64,000 bases of DNA. Origin: Clostridium homopropionicum DSM 5847 (GTDB taxonomy: Bacteria; Bacillota; Clostridia; Clostridiales; Clostridiaceae). Below, piece after piece: positions 9,591-18,849 of this stretch. Location of the stretch: contig NZ_LHUR01000012.1 in NCBI RefSeq assembly GCF_001263795.1, positions 186,001 through 250,000 of the forward strand, written 5' to 3'. The notes below the pieces were generated by a model that worked only from the letters and a program-made list of their open reading frames with translations, had not been told where the DNA came from and did not search any database. Numbering within the stretch: the stretch's first letter is position 1; every line of letters starts with the position of its first letter. Position numbers and translations under genes: made by a program.

Positions 9591-11126
9591 TTACTTAATT
9601 AAGCTCTTTCCAGTCATTTCTTTAGGAATCTGCAGTCCCATCTCAGTTAAAATAGTAGGAGCAATATCTGCTAAAATTCCACCATCTCTAAGCTCTTTTC
9701 CTTTAGCATCTCTAGATACATAAACAAACGGCACAAGATTTGTAGTATGAGCTGTGAAAGGCCCTCCAGTGGAGTAATCCATCATCTGTTCAGAGTTTCC
9801 ATGGTCTGCAGTTATAAATATAGAGCCATTTTTCTCTAGTATTTTATCCACAACCTTACCTAAACATTCATCCACAGTTTCAACTGCCTTAACAGCTGCA
9901 TCCATTATACCAGTGTGTCCTACCATATCAGGATTTGCATAGTTTAAAACTATCATGTCATATTTATCTGAATCTATTCTTTTTAAAACTTCTTCTGTTA
10001 CCTCATAAGCACTCATCTCTGGCTTCAAGTCATAAGTTGCAACCTTTGGTGAAGGAATCAATACTCTATCTTCATTTTTGTAGGTTTCTTCAATTCCTCC
10101 ATTAAAGAAAAAGGTAACATGAGCATATTTTTCTGTCTCAGCAATTCTCAATTGAGTTTTTCCAAGCTTTCCTAAATATTCTCCTAATGTATTATAATAG
10201 ATTTCTGGCTTGAAAGCAATTTCTACATTTTCTATTGTGCTGTCATACTCTGTCATTGTAACAAAAGTTAAATTTAAAGTTTCTCTTTTAAAAGCTTCAA
10301 AGACTTTATCATTTATTGCTCTAGTTAATTGTCTTGCTCTATCTGGTCTGAAATTAAAGAATATTACAGAATCCTCATCCTTTATTACGGAAGTAGGTTT
10401 TCCATCTTTAATTATAACTGTTGGAAGAACAAATTCATCAGTTTTATTGTCATGATATGACTTTTCCACTGCTTCCATGGCACTATTAGCATGCTCACCC
10501 TTACCTAGAACTAAAGCATCGTAGGCAAGTTGTACTCTTTCCCATCTTTTATCTCTGTCCATAGCATAGTATCTTCCTGATACTGTTGCTATGGTCCCTA
10601 CTCCTATTTCACTCATATAATCTTCTATTTCTTTAATAAAACTTGGAGCTGAATTTGGTGCTGTATCTCTTCCATCTAAGAAAGCATGTACATATACCTT
10701 TTTTATATTGTTTTCAGATGCTAATTTTATTAAACCTTTTAAATGCTCTATATGAGAATGTACTCCACCATCAGATAATAGACCCATAAAATGAAGGGAA
10801 GAATTGTTTTTCTTTACATTTTTTATAGCCTTTAACAAAGCTTCGTTTTTAGCTAAATCTCCGTCTTCTATAGCTTTAGTTATTCTAGTAAGTGCTTGAT
10901 ATATAATTCTTCCTGCTCCAATATTCAAGTGTCCAACTTCCGAATTTCCCATTTGTCCTTCTGGAAGTCCTACTGATAATCCGCTTGCTCCTAACTGGGT
11001 ATTAGGATATTCCTTTAAGATATTATTGTAATTATTCATTTTAGCTGCCTTTATAGCATTTCCCTCTTTATTATTAGATATACCAAAGCCATCTAAAATA
11101 GCCAGCATTACTGGTCTTTTACCCAT
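9591..11126 (-). CDS. gpmI: 2,3-bisphosphoglycerate-independent phosphoglycerate mutase
   Basis: Interconverts 3- and 2-phosphoglycerate by a two-Mn2+ phosphoserine mechanism of the alkaline phosphatase superfamily. 511 aa, standard. The N-terminal metal site is AILDGFG (about 8-14), the phosphorylated serine lies in [17 protein letters not shown] (about 58-74), then [20 protein letters not shown] and [12 protein letters not shown]-terminal metal ligands are in [12 protein letters not shown] and [12 protein letters not shown]. In spore formers this enzyme's pH sensitivity holds 3-phosphoglycerate in the spore. GGAGGTG precedes the ATG. Confidence 0.98.
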   Translation of the reverse strand: MGKRPVMLAILDGFGISNNKEGNAIKAAKMNNYNNILKEYPNTQLGASGLSVGLPEGQMGNSEVGHLNIGAGRIIYQALTRITKAIEDGDLAKNEALLKAIKNVKKNNSSLHFMGLLSDGGVHSHIEHLKGLIKLASENNIKKVYVHAFLDGRDTAPNSAPSFIKEIEDYMSEIGVGTIATVSGRYYAMDRDKRWERVQLAYDALVLGKGEHANSAMEAVEKSYHDNKTDEFVLPTVIIKDGKPTSVIKDEDSVIFFNFRPDRARQLTRAINDKVFEAFKRETLNLTFVTMTEYDSTIENVEIAFKPEIYYNTLGEYLGKLGKTQLRIAETEKYAHVTFFFNGGIEETYKNEDRVLIPSPKVATYDLKPEMSAYEVTEEVLKRIDSDKYDMIVLNYANPDMVGHTGIMDAAVKAVETVDECLGKVVDKILEKNGSIFITADHGNSEQMMDYSTGGPFTAHTTNLVPFVYVSRDAKGKELRDGGILADIAPTILTEMGLQIPKEMTGKSLIK

Positions 11127-11146
11127 TGTTCCACCTCCGTTATATA

Positions 11147-11257
11147 AGAATTTTACGACGTAAAATTCTTAGTAACCAGTAACCAGTTTTATTAATTCTA
11201 CTGGCAACTGGCCACTGGTCACTGGTTACTTAAGAAAAATGCATCGCATTTTTCTTA
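11147..11257. repeat. heptamer inverted-arm element, AGTAACC type (tpiA-gpmI gap)
   Basis: A 111-bp element filling the gap. Left cap is the palindrome AAGAATTTTACG with its complement (11147-11171), then AGTAACC AGTAACC AGT, a 12-nt core TTTATTAATTCT, then ACTGGCA ACTGGCC ACTGGTC ACTGGTT ACT, and a right cap AAGAAAAATGC with its complement. Caps and core match the elements at 25026 (opposite orientation) and 43625. It lies inside the glycolytic operon, so it must be transcribed. Confidence 0.92.
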
Positions 11258-11259
11258 TA

Positions 11260-12012
11260 TTATTTATCAAAATTAACTATAGCTGCAAACTCTTCTGCCT
11301 TTAAAGAAGCTCCTCCAATAAGTCCACCGTCTATATTTGGCTTTGCCATCTGTTCTTTAATTGTAGAAGGTTTAACTGAACCACCATACTGTATTCTTGT
11401 TTTTTCTGAAGCTTCTTCATTAAACATTTCTTTAATTGTTTTTCTAATGAAGCTTATAGTTTCTTCTGCTTGTTCTGATGTAGCAGTTTTACCTGTTCCA
11501 ATTGCCCAAATAGGCTCATAAGCTATAATTGTATTAGAAACTTGCTCTGCTGTAAGACCGTTTAAGTCAAGCTTTATTTGTTTTTCAAGTACTTCCTCAG
11601 TTATATTTGTTTCTCTTTCCTCTAAAGTTTCTCCAATGCAAAGTATTGGTATTAATTTATGCTGAAAAGCTTTATGCATTTTTTTGTTTAATGCCTCATC
11701 TGTTTCAGCAAAATATTGTCTTCTCTCGCTGTGGCCTAAAATAACATATTCTACTCCTAATTCCTTTAGCATAACTGGTGAAGTTTCTCCAGTAAAAGCA
11801 CCACTTTCTTCAAAATGCATATTTTGTGCTCCTACCTTTATGTTCGTTCCTTCTACAGCTTTTTTAACTGCCTGTAAACATATTGTTGGGGGACATACTA
11901 CTACTTCACAGGTAGCTTCCACAACTAATGGTTTTAATTCGTTTATTAGTTTTACTGCCTCTTCAATAGTATTATTCATTTTCCAATTTCCAGCTATAAT
12001 TGCTTTTCTCAA
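11260..12012 (-). CDS. tpiA: triosephosphate isomerase
   Basis: Interconverts dihydroxyacetone phosphate and glyceraldehyde 3-phosphate. 250 aa, full TIM barrel. Visible residues are Asn and Lys in IAGNWKMN (about 7-14), the catalytic His in [10 protein letters not shown] (about 94) and catalytic Glu in [14 protein letters not shown] (about 166), followed by the phosphate-binding IQYGGSVKP and GLIGGASL. The first codon is TTG at 12012 with GGGAG 8 nt upstream; the family normally begins [11 protein letters not shown], which fits exactly. It sits between two repeat elements in the operon. Confidence 0.98.
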   Translation of the reverse strand: MRKAIIAGNWKMNNTIEEAVKLINELKPLVVEATCEVVVCPPTICLQAVKKAVEGTNIKVGAQNMHFEESGAFTGETSPVMLKELGVEYVILGHSERRQYFAETDEALNKKMHKAFQHKLIPILCIGETLEERETNITEEVLEKQIKLDLNGLTAEQVSNTIIAYEPIWAIGTGKTATSEQAEETISFIRKTIKEMFNEEASEKTRIQYGGSVKPSTIKEQMAKPNIDGGLIGGASLKAEEFAAIVNFDK

Positions 12013-12033
12013 ATTTTACACTCCCTTTTTTTT

Positions 12034-12262
12034 GTAGGTGCTAGGTTTTAGTTGCTAGGTCCTAGGTTCTAGTCTCTAATCTCTAAATTTAATTGACAAT
12101 TGAGAATTGACAATGGACAATAAATGTAGTTTTTCTTTCAGAAAAACTTGAATGCAATAAAATAACTAGTTGAAATCAGTTTAATTGTTTTTTTCAAATT
12201 TGAGTTTTGCATTAGCAAAACATCCATAATTGTCAACTGTCAATTGTGCATTGTCAATTATT
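12034..12262. repeat. double heptamer element, CTAGGTT and AATTGAC types (pgk-tpiA gap)
   Basis: Two heptamer words adjoin in phase. 12034-12089 reads GTAGGTG CTAGGTT TTAGTTG CTAGGTC CTAGGTT CTAGTCT CTAATCT CTAAATT. From 12091 it changes to AATTGAC AATTGAG AATTGAC AATGGAC, with inverted partners AATTGTC AACTGTC AATTGTG CATTGTC at 12228-12255. Between the arms are tight hairpins (AGTTTTTC-TTTCA-GAAAAACT and GTTTTGC-ATTA-GCAAAAC). The module GTTTTGCATTAGCAAAACATC recurs almost exactly in the element at 44776. It lies inside the glycolytic operon. Confidence 0.88.
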
Positions 12263-12272
12263 TATACATTTG

Positions 12273-13469
12273 CTATTTATCATTAAGTGCAGCTATTCCA
12301 GGTAGTTCAATTCCTTCTAAAAACTCTAAAGAAGCTCCTCCACCAGTTGAAATATGAGTCATTTTATCTCCAAAGCCTAGATTATTTACTGCTGATGCAC
12401 TATCTCCACCGCCGATTATTGTAGTTGCATCTGCTTCTGCCATAGCCTTTGCAACAGCAATAGTTCCTTTAGCAAAATTAGCAAATTCAAAAACTCCCAT
12501 AGGTCCGTTCCAAATAACTGTCTTTGCATCTTTTATTGCATCAGAGAATAATTCAGCCGTTTTGGGTCCAATATCTAAGCCCATAAAGTCTGCTGGAATA
12601 TCTCTTCCTTCAGATATCTTTGGTTCAGCATTTTCATCAAATTTTTCAGCATATGTAATATCTATTGGAAGAAGTAATTTTACTCCTTTTTCTTCTGCTT
12701 TATTCATCATTTCTTTTGCATATTCTATTTTATCTTCTTCTAGAAGTGATTTTCCTATTTCATGTCCTAAGGCTTTTAAGAAAGTATAAGCCATTCCACC
12801 ACCAATTATTAAAGTATCAACCTTCTCTAATAGGTTATTGATAACTCCTAGTTTATCAGAAACCTTTGCTCCTCCAAGTATTGCAACAAATGGTCTTTGT
12901 GGATTTTCTACTGCATTCCCTAAAAACTCCAATTCTTTTTGAATTAAATAACCGCATACAGATTCATTTAAATATTTTGTTACACCAACAGTTGAGCAAT
13001 GTGCTCTGTGAGCTGTTCCAAAAGCATCATTTACAAATATTTCTCCAAGAGAAGCTAATTCTTTAGAATAATTATCTTCATTTTTAGTTTCTTCTTTTCT
13101 ATATCTAGTATTTTCTAATAGTACTACATCGCCATCTTTTAAATTTTCCACTGCAGCTTTTGCATTTTCTCCTATAACGTTGTTATCTGCAGCAAATACA
13201 ACTTCTTTTCCAAGCATTTCAGAAAGTCTTTTAGCAACTGGTGCTAATGATAATTCCGGTTTTGCTTCTCCCTTTGGCTTTCCAAGATGAGAACATAGAA
13301 TAACCTTAGCTCCATTATTTATAAGATATTTTATTGTTGGCATAGCTCCTACTAATCTATTTTCATCTGTAATTACTCCATTTTTAAGGGGAACATTAAA
13401 ATCACATCTTACTAATACCTTTTTTCCTTTAACTTGTATATCCTCTACAGTTTTCTTGTTAAATTTCAT
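12273..13469 (-). CDS. pgk: phosphoglycerate kinase
   Basis: Transfers phosphate from 1,3-bisphosphoglycerate to ADP, the first ATP-forming step of glycolysis. 398 aa, full two-domain enzyme. The N-domain signature [14 protein letters not shown] (about 19-32) and SHLGKPKG give the substrate site; [34 protein letters not shown] and [13 protein letters not shown] form the nucleotide side. GGGAG precedes the ATG. First gene of pgk-tpiA-gpmI-eno. The leader is long and has two promoters, the upstream one next to paired GGGAC sites. Confidence 0.98.
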   Translation of the reverse strand: MKFNKKTVEDIQVKGKKVLVRCDFNVPLKNGVITDENRLVGAMPTIKYLINNGAKVILCSHLGKPKGEAKPELSLAPVAKRLSEMLGKEVVFAADNNVIGENAKAAVENLKDGDVVLLENTRYRKEETKNEDNYSKELASLGEIFVNDAFGTAHRAHCSTVGVTKYLNESVCGYLIQKELEFLGNAVENPQRPFVAILGGAKVSDKLGVINNLLEKVDTLIIGGGMAYTFLKALGHEIGKSLLEEDKIEYAKEMMNKAEEKGVKLLLPIDITYAEKFDENAEPKISEGRDIPADFMGLDIGPKTAELFSDAIKDAKTVIWNGPMGVFEFANFAKGTIAVAKAMAEADATTIIGGGDSASAVNNLGFGDKMTHISTGGGASLEFLEGIELPGIAALNDK

Positions 13470-13541
13470 AATAAATATCTCCCTTCTTTAATTTATGAAA
13501 ATATTTTTAATAACTTATTAATAGCTAATCCTTACCAACTT

Positions 13542-13570
13542 ATTATAATACTAAATTTACTGAATATCAA
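13542..13570 (-). promoter_or_regulatory. pgk promoter P2
   Basis: TTGATA (13570-13565), 17-nt spacer, TATAAT (13547-13542) on the minus strand, about 70 nt before the pgk ATG. No GGGAC site is near it, so it may give sugar-independent basal expression. Confidence 0.65.
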
Positions 13571-13689
13571 AATAAATGGTAAATTACACTTTCTTTACTT
13601 TAATAATGCCTTTATTATTCTTCACCGTTTTTGCTATATTTATTAGCTTTAAAAAATATACTTAAAATACACCTAATTGGTCTTTTAAC

Positions 13690-13727
13690 GTCCCACTATA
13701 AATCATTTTAGTCCCACTTTTATTATA
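13690..13727 (-). promoter_or_regulatory. pgk promoter P1 with CggR-type operator
   Basis: On the minus strand the -10 TATAAT (13727-13722) is followed by AAAGTGGGAC, with GGGAC at 13715-13711 and again at 13694-13690, exactly 21 nt apart. The arrangement TATAATAAAAGTGGGAC-N16-GGGAC is identical in form to that in front of cggR. B. subtilis CggR binds repeated GGGAC-containing half-sites just downstream of its promoter, so this is best read as a second CggR operator. The -35 is poor (TGTAAA region). Confidence 0.72.
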
Positions 13728-13747
13728 ACGTATTCCACATTTTTTTT

Positions 13748-13814
13748 ACATAGAAAATTATAATTTTCTATGTAAAAAAATAACCATGAGTATAAAAATT
13801 ATACTCATGGTTAA
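13748..13814 (-). terminator. terminator of the nup operon
   Basis: TAACCATGAGTATAA stem closing on its complement (about 13782-13814), followed on the minus strand by TATTTTTTTACAT. A second palindrome, CATAGAAAATTATAA with its complement (13749-13774), follows and overlaps the upstream edge of pgk P1. Confidence 0.82.
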
Positions 13815-13822
13815 ATAGTATA

Positions 13823-14740
13823 TTATCTTTCACCTTTTATATATGGTTTACCATCTGCTCTTGGAGCTTCAGTTTTTCCAACAAATCCTGCTAAGGCAAG
13901 CATAGTTAGTATATATGGTATACTTTGATAAAACTCATTTGGTAAGCTGATGCTAAAGCCTTGAGCAACCATTTGGAAAGCAGTACCAAAGGCAAAAAGC
14001 ATACAAGCCCACATAGTACCAAAAGGTTTCCAGTTTCCAAAAATCATTGCTGCAAGAGCGATAAATCCACGTCCTGCTACCATACCATCTCTATATAGAG
14101 GAGTTATTCCAATAGATAGAGCGGCTCCTCCAAGTCCCGCTAATACACCTGATATTATTACGCACAAGTATCTCATTTTATAAACACTAATACCTAAAGT
14201 ATCTGCAGCACTAGGATGTTCCCCTACTGCCCTTATTCTTAAACCTAATGGAGTTTTAAATATTACATAGTTAGATACAAAAACTAATACTATAGCTAAT
14301 ATTACAAACCAGTTTAAACTATTTAATATAGGAACATTTTTTAAGAATCCTGGCAAATTGTATGATAAGCCTTTTACTATATTAGTTTGTCCTCCAGTTT
14401 TAAATATAGGTCCTATTAAGAAGCTTGCTAATGCAGTAGCAAAAAGATTAATAGCTGTACCTGAAATAATTTGATCTGCTCTCAAATGTATACTTAAGAA
14501 ACCATGGATAGCTGCAATTACTCCTCCAGCTATCATTGCAAATAATATACCGATAATTGGACTGCCAGTAGTATAGGAACCAAAAACTGCAAAAAAGGCT
14601 CCCATTATCATCATACCTTCAAGACCAATATTAACAACTCCTGATTTTTCTGAAAAAACTCCACCAAGACCTGCAAATATAAGAGGGGCTGCCATTCTTA
14701 ATGTAGCGGCTAATAATGGTACTATTATTATATTATCCAT
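13823..14740 (-). CDS. nupQ: nucleoside ABC transporter permease, NupQ/YufQ type
   Basis: Membrane channel subunit of a BMP-dependent ABC importer of the branched-chain amino-acid permease family. 305 aa, about 8-9 membrane segments. GLGGVFSEKSGVVNIGLEGMM near 25-45 and the cytoplasmic coupling stretch GLRIRAVGEHPSAADTLGISVYKMRY near 165-190 are characteristic of this paralogue. It overlaps the upstream permease by 8 nt, implying tight co-translation. GGGAGAGG precedes the ATG. Substrate is inferred as purine nucleosides from the operon type. Confidence 0.88.
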   Translation of the reverse strand: MDNIIIVPLLAATLRMAAPLIFAGLGGVFSEKSGVVNIGLEGMMIMGAFFAVFGSYTTGSPIIGILFAMIAGGVIAAIHGFLSIHLRADQIISGTAINLFATALASFLIGPIFKTGGQTNIVKGLSYNLPGFLKNVPILNSLNWFVILAIVLVFVSNYVIFKTPLGLRIRAVGEHPSAADTLGISVYKMRYLCVIISGVLAGLGGAALSIGITPLYRDGMVAGRGFIALAAMIFGNWKPFGTMWACMLFAFGTAFQMVAQGFSISLPNEFYQSIPYILTMLALAGFVGKTEAPRADGKPYIKGER

Positions 14741-15839
14741 TTACAACCTCTCCCTTCTTTCTTTTATCTGCAAAATACTTCACTATATAATCTGTTGCAA
14801 CGAAAATTATTATAATAGATTGTATTAAGAATACAATTTCCTTAGGTATATCATTTAACTGAAGTAAAGTTGAACTGCTCTTTAAAGCACCGAACAATAC
14901 AGCAGAAGCAATACAACCAATAGGGTTAGATTTTGCTAAAAGAGCAACGGCTATACCATCAAATCCAAAGCCTGGAAGTGCCATAAAATCTTGAACCTGG
15001 TATCTTACTCCAGCAACATGAGTAGCTCCTCCAATTCCAGCTATTGCTCCTGATAAAACCATAGCTAGTATCATATTCTTAGAAACATTTATTCCACCGT
15101 ATTCAGAAGCTGATGGATTTATACCCACTCCTCTGATTTCATATCCAATGGTAGTTTTCCATAGCAGCCAGTAAATAAATATTGCAAAAGCTATAGCCAT
15201 AAAAATGCTAATATTGGCTTCATTAGTATTACTAAATCTCATTAATCTTGCACTTTCCTGTATTAAAGGAGTACTTGACTTTCCCGGAACTGTGAATATA
15301 GATTTCTTTACAATCCAATTTGCTAAATTCATACCTATATAGTTCATCATGATAGTATTGATAACTTCATTTGTTCCAAATCTTGCCTTTAAGGCACCTG
15401 GAATTCCTCCCCAAAGTCCCCCTATTACAATACCACCAACTATTATAATTAAGATGTGAATTACAGGATTTAAGCCTGGAATTAGACCTAGTATTCCTCC
15501 AGCTATCATTCCCATTACGAACTGACCTTCCACACCTATATTAAAAAGACCACATCTAAATGCAATGGAGTTAGCTACACCTGTAAAAATTAAAGGTGTA
15601 ACATAAGATAGAGTAGTAAGAGCATTTCTCTGTGTGGCAAAGCTTCCTTGCCATACTAAGCCAAATAGATGTCCAAGAGCAGAAAAATACTCACTTATAG
15701 CATAACCCTTTGCCCACATTACAAAGAATACAGCTACGAAAATAGAAATTATAATTGCTACAAAAGGGAAAAGAAGACTTTTAATAGCATTAACTATAGT
15801 TTTTAAAATTTTATTTTCATTTTTCATTTCATTACTCAC
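14733..15839 (-). CDS. nupP: nucleoside ABC transporter permease, NupP/YufP type
   Basis: Second permease of the importer, longer at its N-terminus than NupQ. 368 aa; one N-terminal helix (about 18-45) then a branched-chain permease core with about 8 segments. GLFNIGVEGQFVMG (about 95-108) and TIGYEIRGVGINPSASEYGGI (about 230-250) are the paired family motifs. The start is GTG at 15839 with a GGTGA site; an ATG four codons later is an alternative. It overlaps both neighbours by 8 nt. Confidence 0.88.
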   Translation of the reverse strand: MSNEMKNENKILKTIVNAIKSLLFPFVAIIISIFVAVFFVMWAKGYAISEYFSALGHLFGLVWQGSFATQRNALTTLSYVTPLIFTGVANSIAFRCGLFNIGVEGQFVMGMIAGGILGLIPGLNPVIHILIIIVGGIVIGGLWGGIPGALKARFGTNEVINTIMMNYIGMNLANWIVKKSIFTVPGKSSTPLIQESARLMRFSNTNEANISIFMAIAFAIFIYWLLWKTTIGYEIRGVGINPSASEYGGINVSKNMILAMVLSGAIAGIGGATHVAGVRYQVQDFMALPGFGFDGIAVALLAKSNPIGCIASAVLFGALKSSSTLLQLNDIPKEIVFLIQSIIIIFVATDYIVKYFADKRKKGEVVNG

Positions 15840-17373
15840 TTTGGCTCACCTCACCTTCTTCATCCTTTAAAGTTCCACCTGCCATCAATACTCCAAGCTT
15901 CTGTTCATTTGCATCTTCTCTATTAAGTATTCCAACAATTCTGCCATCATACATTACAGCTATTCTATCTGAAAGGGCTAAAATTTCATCTAATTCAAAT
16001 GATACTAATAATACAGCTTTTCCAGAATCCCTTTCCTGAACTAATCTCTTATGAATAAACTCAATAGCTCCAACATCAACTCCTCTTGTAGGCTGAGATG
16101 CTATTAATAAATCCGGGTCTTTAGAAATTTCTCTAGCTACAATAAGCTTTTGCTGATTTCCACCTGAAAGTGATGCAGCCGATACTTCATCACTAGGAGT
16201 TCTAACGTCAAACTCAGTAATTATTTTGTGTGCATATTCTCTTATTTTATTATAATTTAATATTCCTTTTTTACTAAAAGGCTCCTTGTGCTGTACACCT
16301 AGTATTGCATTTTCGAATAGAGAATAATTTAAAATAAGTCCCCTTTTTTGTCTATCCTCAGGAATGTGACCGATTCCACTATCTATTATCTCTCTAGTTG
16401 GTCTATTAAAAATATTTTTACCCTTTAATTTTATGGTACCGCTTTCAGCTTTTCTAAGACCAGTTATTACTTCGATTAGCTCTTTTTGACCATTCCCATC
16501 TACACCTGCTATACCTAGTATTTCTCCACCACTTAGTCTGAAACTTACGCCATTTACAGCTGGTAAATTTCTTGCATCTTTAGCGTGAAGATTCTCAACG
16601 CTTAGTATTTCATCATTAATGTTGCATGGTTTTTTATCAACAACAAGCTTTACTTTTCTTCCAACCATTAGCTCTGCAAGCTCATCAATGGAAGTGTCTT
16701 TTGTATTAACTATTCCTGTAACCTTACCTCTTCTAATGATAGTTACTCTATCGCTCATACTCATAACTTCCTTTAACTTATGAGTAATAAGAATCACAGA
16801 TTTTCCTTCTGCTTTAAGATTATCAATTATTATTGCTAATTCCTCTATTTCCTTAGGTGTCAAAACAGCTGTAGGTTCGTCTAGAATAAGCATTTGTGCA
16901 CCTCTATAAAGGGCTTTTAATATCTCAACCTTTTGCTGTTGTCCTACTCCAATATCTTCAATTATGGCTGTAGGTTCAATATTAAAACCATATTTTTTTG
17001 CTATTTCTTCTACATCTTTTATAGCTTTATTAATATCTATCTTTAGTCCACGTCTAGGTTCTGTTCCAAGTACAATATTTTCTGCTACAGTAAAATTATG
17101 AACAAGCATAAAATGCTGATGAACCATTCCTATGCCTCTTTTAATTGCATCATTAGGGTTTGCTAACTTAACTTTTTCACCCTTTATGTAGATATCGCCT
17201 TTTTCTGGTTGATAGAGACCATAAAGTATGTTCATCAGGGTAGTTTTCCCTGCACCATTTTCACCTAAAAGTACATGAGTTTCACCTTTTAACAGAGTAA
17301 AATCCACATCTTCATTTGCGATAGTTCCTGGGAATACCTTAGTAATGTTTTTCATTTCAATTACCTTTTCCAT
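15832..17373 (-). CDS. nupO: nucleoside ABC transporter ATPase, NupO/YufO type
   Basis: Double ATPase driving the importer. 513 aa with two ABC modules. Module 1: Walker A GENGAGKTT near 38, Q-loop MVHQHFML, signature IGVGQQQKVEIL (degenerate) and Walker B MLILDEPTAVLTP. Module 2: Walker A GVDGNGQKE near 292 (lacks the canonical GKT), signature LSGGNQQKLIVARE near 415 and a degenerate Walker B region LLIASQPTRGVD. Mixed degenerate sites are usual for this family. GGGGG precedes the ATG. It lies 129 nt after the binding-protein gene, with a hairpin between. Confidence 0.93.
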   Translation of the reverse strand: MEKVIEMKNITKVFPGTIANEDVDFTLLKGETHVLLGENGAGKTTLMNILYGLYQPEKGDIYIKGEKVKLANPNDAIKRGIGMVHQHFMLVHNFTVAENIVLGTEPRRGLKIDINKAIKDVEEIAKKYGFNIEPTAIIEDIGVGQQQKVEILKALYRGAQMLILDEPTAVLTPKEIEELAIIIDNLKAEGKSVILITHKLKEVMSMSDRVTIIRRGKVTGIVNTKDTSIDELAELMVGRKVKLVVDKKPCNINDEILSVENLHAKDARNLPAVNGVSFRLSGGEILGIAGVDGNGQKELIEVITGLRKAESGTIKLKGKNIFNRPTREIIDSGIGHIPEDRQKRGLILNYSLFENAILGVQHKEPFSKKGILNYNKIREYAHKIITEFDVRTPSDEVSAASLSGGNQQKLIVAREISKDPDLLIASQPTRGVDVGAIEFIHKRLVQERDSGKAVLLVSFELDEILALSDRIAVMYDGRIVGILNREDANEQKLGVLMAGGTLKDEEGEVSQSE

Positions 17374-17423
17374 TATTGTTCCCCCTTAACGGTAATTAAC
17401 TTCCCATACTAGATATTAGATTG

Positions 17424-17456
17424 TAAAAGCTAGATGCATTTTACATCTAGCTTTTA
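17424..17456 (-). terminator. hairpin between bmp lipoprotein gene and nupO (attenuator)
   Basis: GTAAAAGCTAGATG and its complement (about 17425-17458) form a strong stem directly after the binding-protein gene, with only a short T-poor tail on the minus strand. Such hairpins commonly let part of the transcripts continue, keeping the binding protein in excess over the membrane subunits. Confidence 0.55.
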
Positions 17457-17502
17457 CTAGTATATTACTTATTTTATTACTTTTTAGGATAAATTAAAAG
17501 AA

Positions 17503-18639
17503 CTATTTTACTGCATCAGTAGTAAAAGTCTTTGCATCTGCTGGCTTTTCAGGTACAACTATTTTTCCTTCTTTTATAGCTGCAGAATATTTATCAACTA
17601 TTGCAAGAACATCTTGAGGAACATTTGATTTTACTAAATCCTTCATATCTGCTGGCACTTCTCCTCTTGAAGATGGAGCAATTCCAACACCGTCTTCTTT
17701 AAGTCCAAATACTTTAACTGTGTTGCCTTTGAAAGTTCCATTTACAACATCTTTAGTTGCTTCATAAGTTGCTGTATCAACTCTCTTTATCATACTTGTA
17801 AGTATTACATCAGCATAGCTAGGTTTTTTGTTTTCATCTAATACTGTTATTGCTTGGTCCATATCAACACCAATAGCCCAAACTTGTTTTCCAGCTTTCT
17901 TTAACTCTTTGGCTGCTTGGAATAATCCTATACCAACTCCACCTGCTGCATGGTAAATTATATCTGAACCTTCACCATATTCTGCCTTAGCAAGCTCAGC
18001 TCCCTTTGAAGAGTCAGAGAAGCTGTTTGCATATCTAACATCAACTTTTATGTTTGGATTAACTGCTCTAGCTCCTGCTATATATCCAGCTTCGAACTTA
18101 CCAATAAGGTCTCCTTGTTGTCCGCCTATAAATCCAATTTTTCCTGTCTTAGTCATTTTAGCTGCAATAACACCAACTAAGAATGAACCTTCATTTTCTT
18201 TAAATACTAGAGATTGTACGTTATCAAGTTTTACTACAGAGTCAACTATTGCAAACCTCTTGTCCTTATTTTGAGTAGCAACATCAGTTAATGCTTTTTC
18301 CATTTGATATCCTATAGCAAAAGTTAAATCACTCTTCATATCTAATGCTAAAGCTTGAAGATTTGGAACATAAGCATCTTTGCTTGTAGATTCTACTGCC
18401 TTATAATTAAATCCGAATTCTTGTTGAGCTTTTTTAATACCTGTGTCTGCTGCTTGATTGAAGGATTTGTCATTTAATCCACCTTCATCAGTTGAAAGAC
18501 CGATCATAACTTTTGGTTTTTGTGTATCTTGAGTTGTTTTTCCAGACTCATCAGTTTTTTTGCTTGATCCGCAACCAGCAAATAATGATGCAACCAGTAC
18601 CACAGTTGCTAATAAGGCAACTAGCTTTCTTTTTTTCAT
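17503..18639 (-). CDS. bmpA: BMP-family nucleoside-binding lipoprotein
   Basis: Extracellular binding protein of the nup importer. 378 aa from the chosen start. Signal peptide with lipobox LFAGC (lipidated Cys at about 23), then a Ser/Thr/Lys linker and the BMP fold beginning KVMIGLSTDEGGLNDKSFNQ. GKIGFIGGQQGDLIGKFEAGY and IIYHAAGGVGIGLFQAA are typical ligand-hinge stretches. I chose the ATG at 18639 rather than the one two codons earlier because AGGAGG abuts the earlier ATG and stands 7 nt before the later one. B. subtilis counterparts bind guanosine; the ligand here is inferred. Confidence 0.92.
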   Translation of the reverse strand: MKKRKLVALLATVVLVASLFAGCGSSKKTDESGKTTQDTQKPKVMIGLSTDEGGLNDKSFNQAADTGIKKAQQEFGFNYKAVESTSKDAYVPNLQALALDMKSDLTFAIGYQMEKALTDVATQNKDKRFAIVDSVVKLDNVQSLVFKENEGSFLVGVIAAKMTKTGKIGFIGGQQGDLIGKFEAGYIAGARAVNPNIKVDVRYANSFSDSSKGAELAKAEYGEGSDIIYHAAGGVGIGLFQAAKELKKAGKQVWAIGVDMDQAITVLDENKKPSYADVILTSMIKRVDTATYEATKDVVNGTFKGNTVKVFGLKEDGVGIAPSSRGEVPADMKDLVKSNVPQDVLAIVDKYSAAIKEGKIVVPEKPADAKTFTTDAVK

Positions 18640-18782
18640 ACCCATACCTCCTATAACTTTAAAAACTTAGTTGTTTGTAAAGGTTTACATCAAATTACTC
18701 AATAATGTGTTTTAGATTAGTATCACTTATTGTTAATTCAATGGTATTCCCTTACAGTATATTGTATAAAACTGCTTTATAT

Positions 18783-18811
18783 ACTATAACTTAATCTTAA
18801 CAAAAAATCAA
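18783..18811 (-). promoter_or_regulatory. promoter of the bmp-nup operon
   Basis: TTGATT (18811-18806), 17-nt spacer, TATAGT (18788-18783) on the minus strand. The leader to the start codon is about 140 nt; I see no purine riboswitch core in it. Confidence 0.6.
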
Positions 18812-18849
18812 GTTTAGTATATTTTTCCCCTAATTGAAATTATATAACT

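Larger units (their letters stand above)
13470..13822 (-). other. pgk leader and promoter region
   Basis: About 350 non-coding bases between the nup operon and pgk. They contain the nup terminator, a CggR-type operator with its -10 box, a second promoter nearer pgk and about 70 nt of AT-rich leader. I see no reading frame with a ribosome site in it. Confidence 0.7.

Noticed and set aside
18646-18810. Purine riboswitch ahead of the nucleoside importer
   Set aside because: The leader lacks the conserved three-way-junction core (TATAATC.., ATATGG) on the minus strand.
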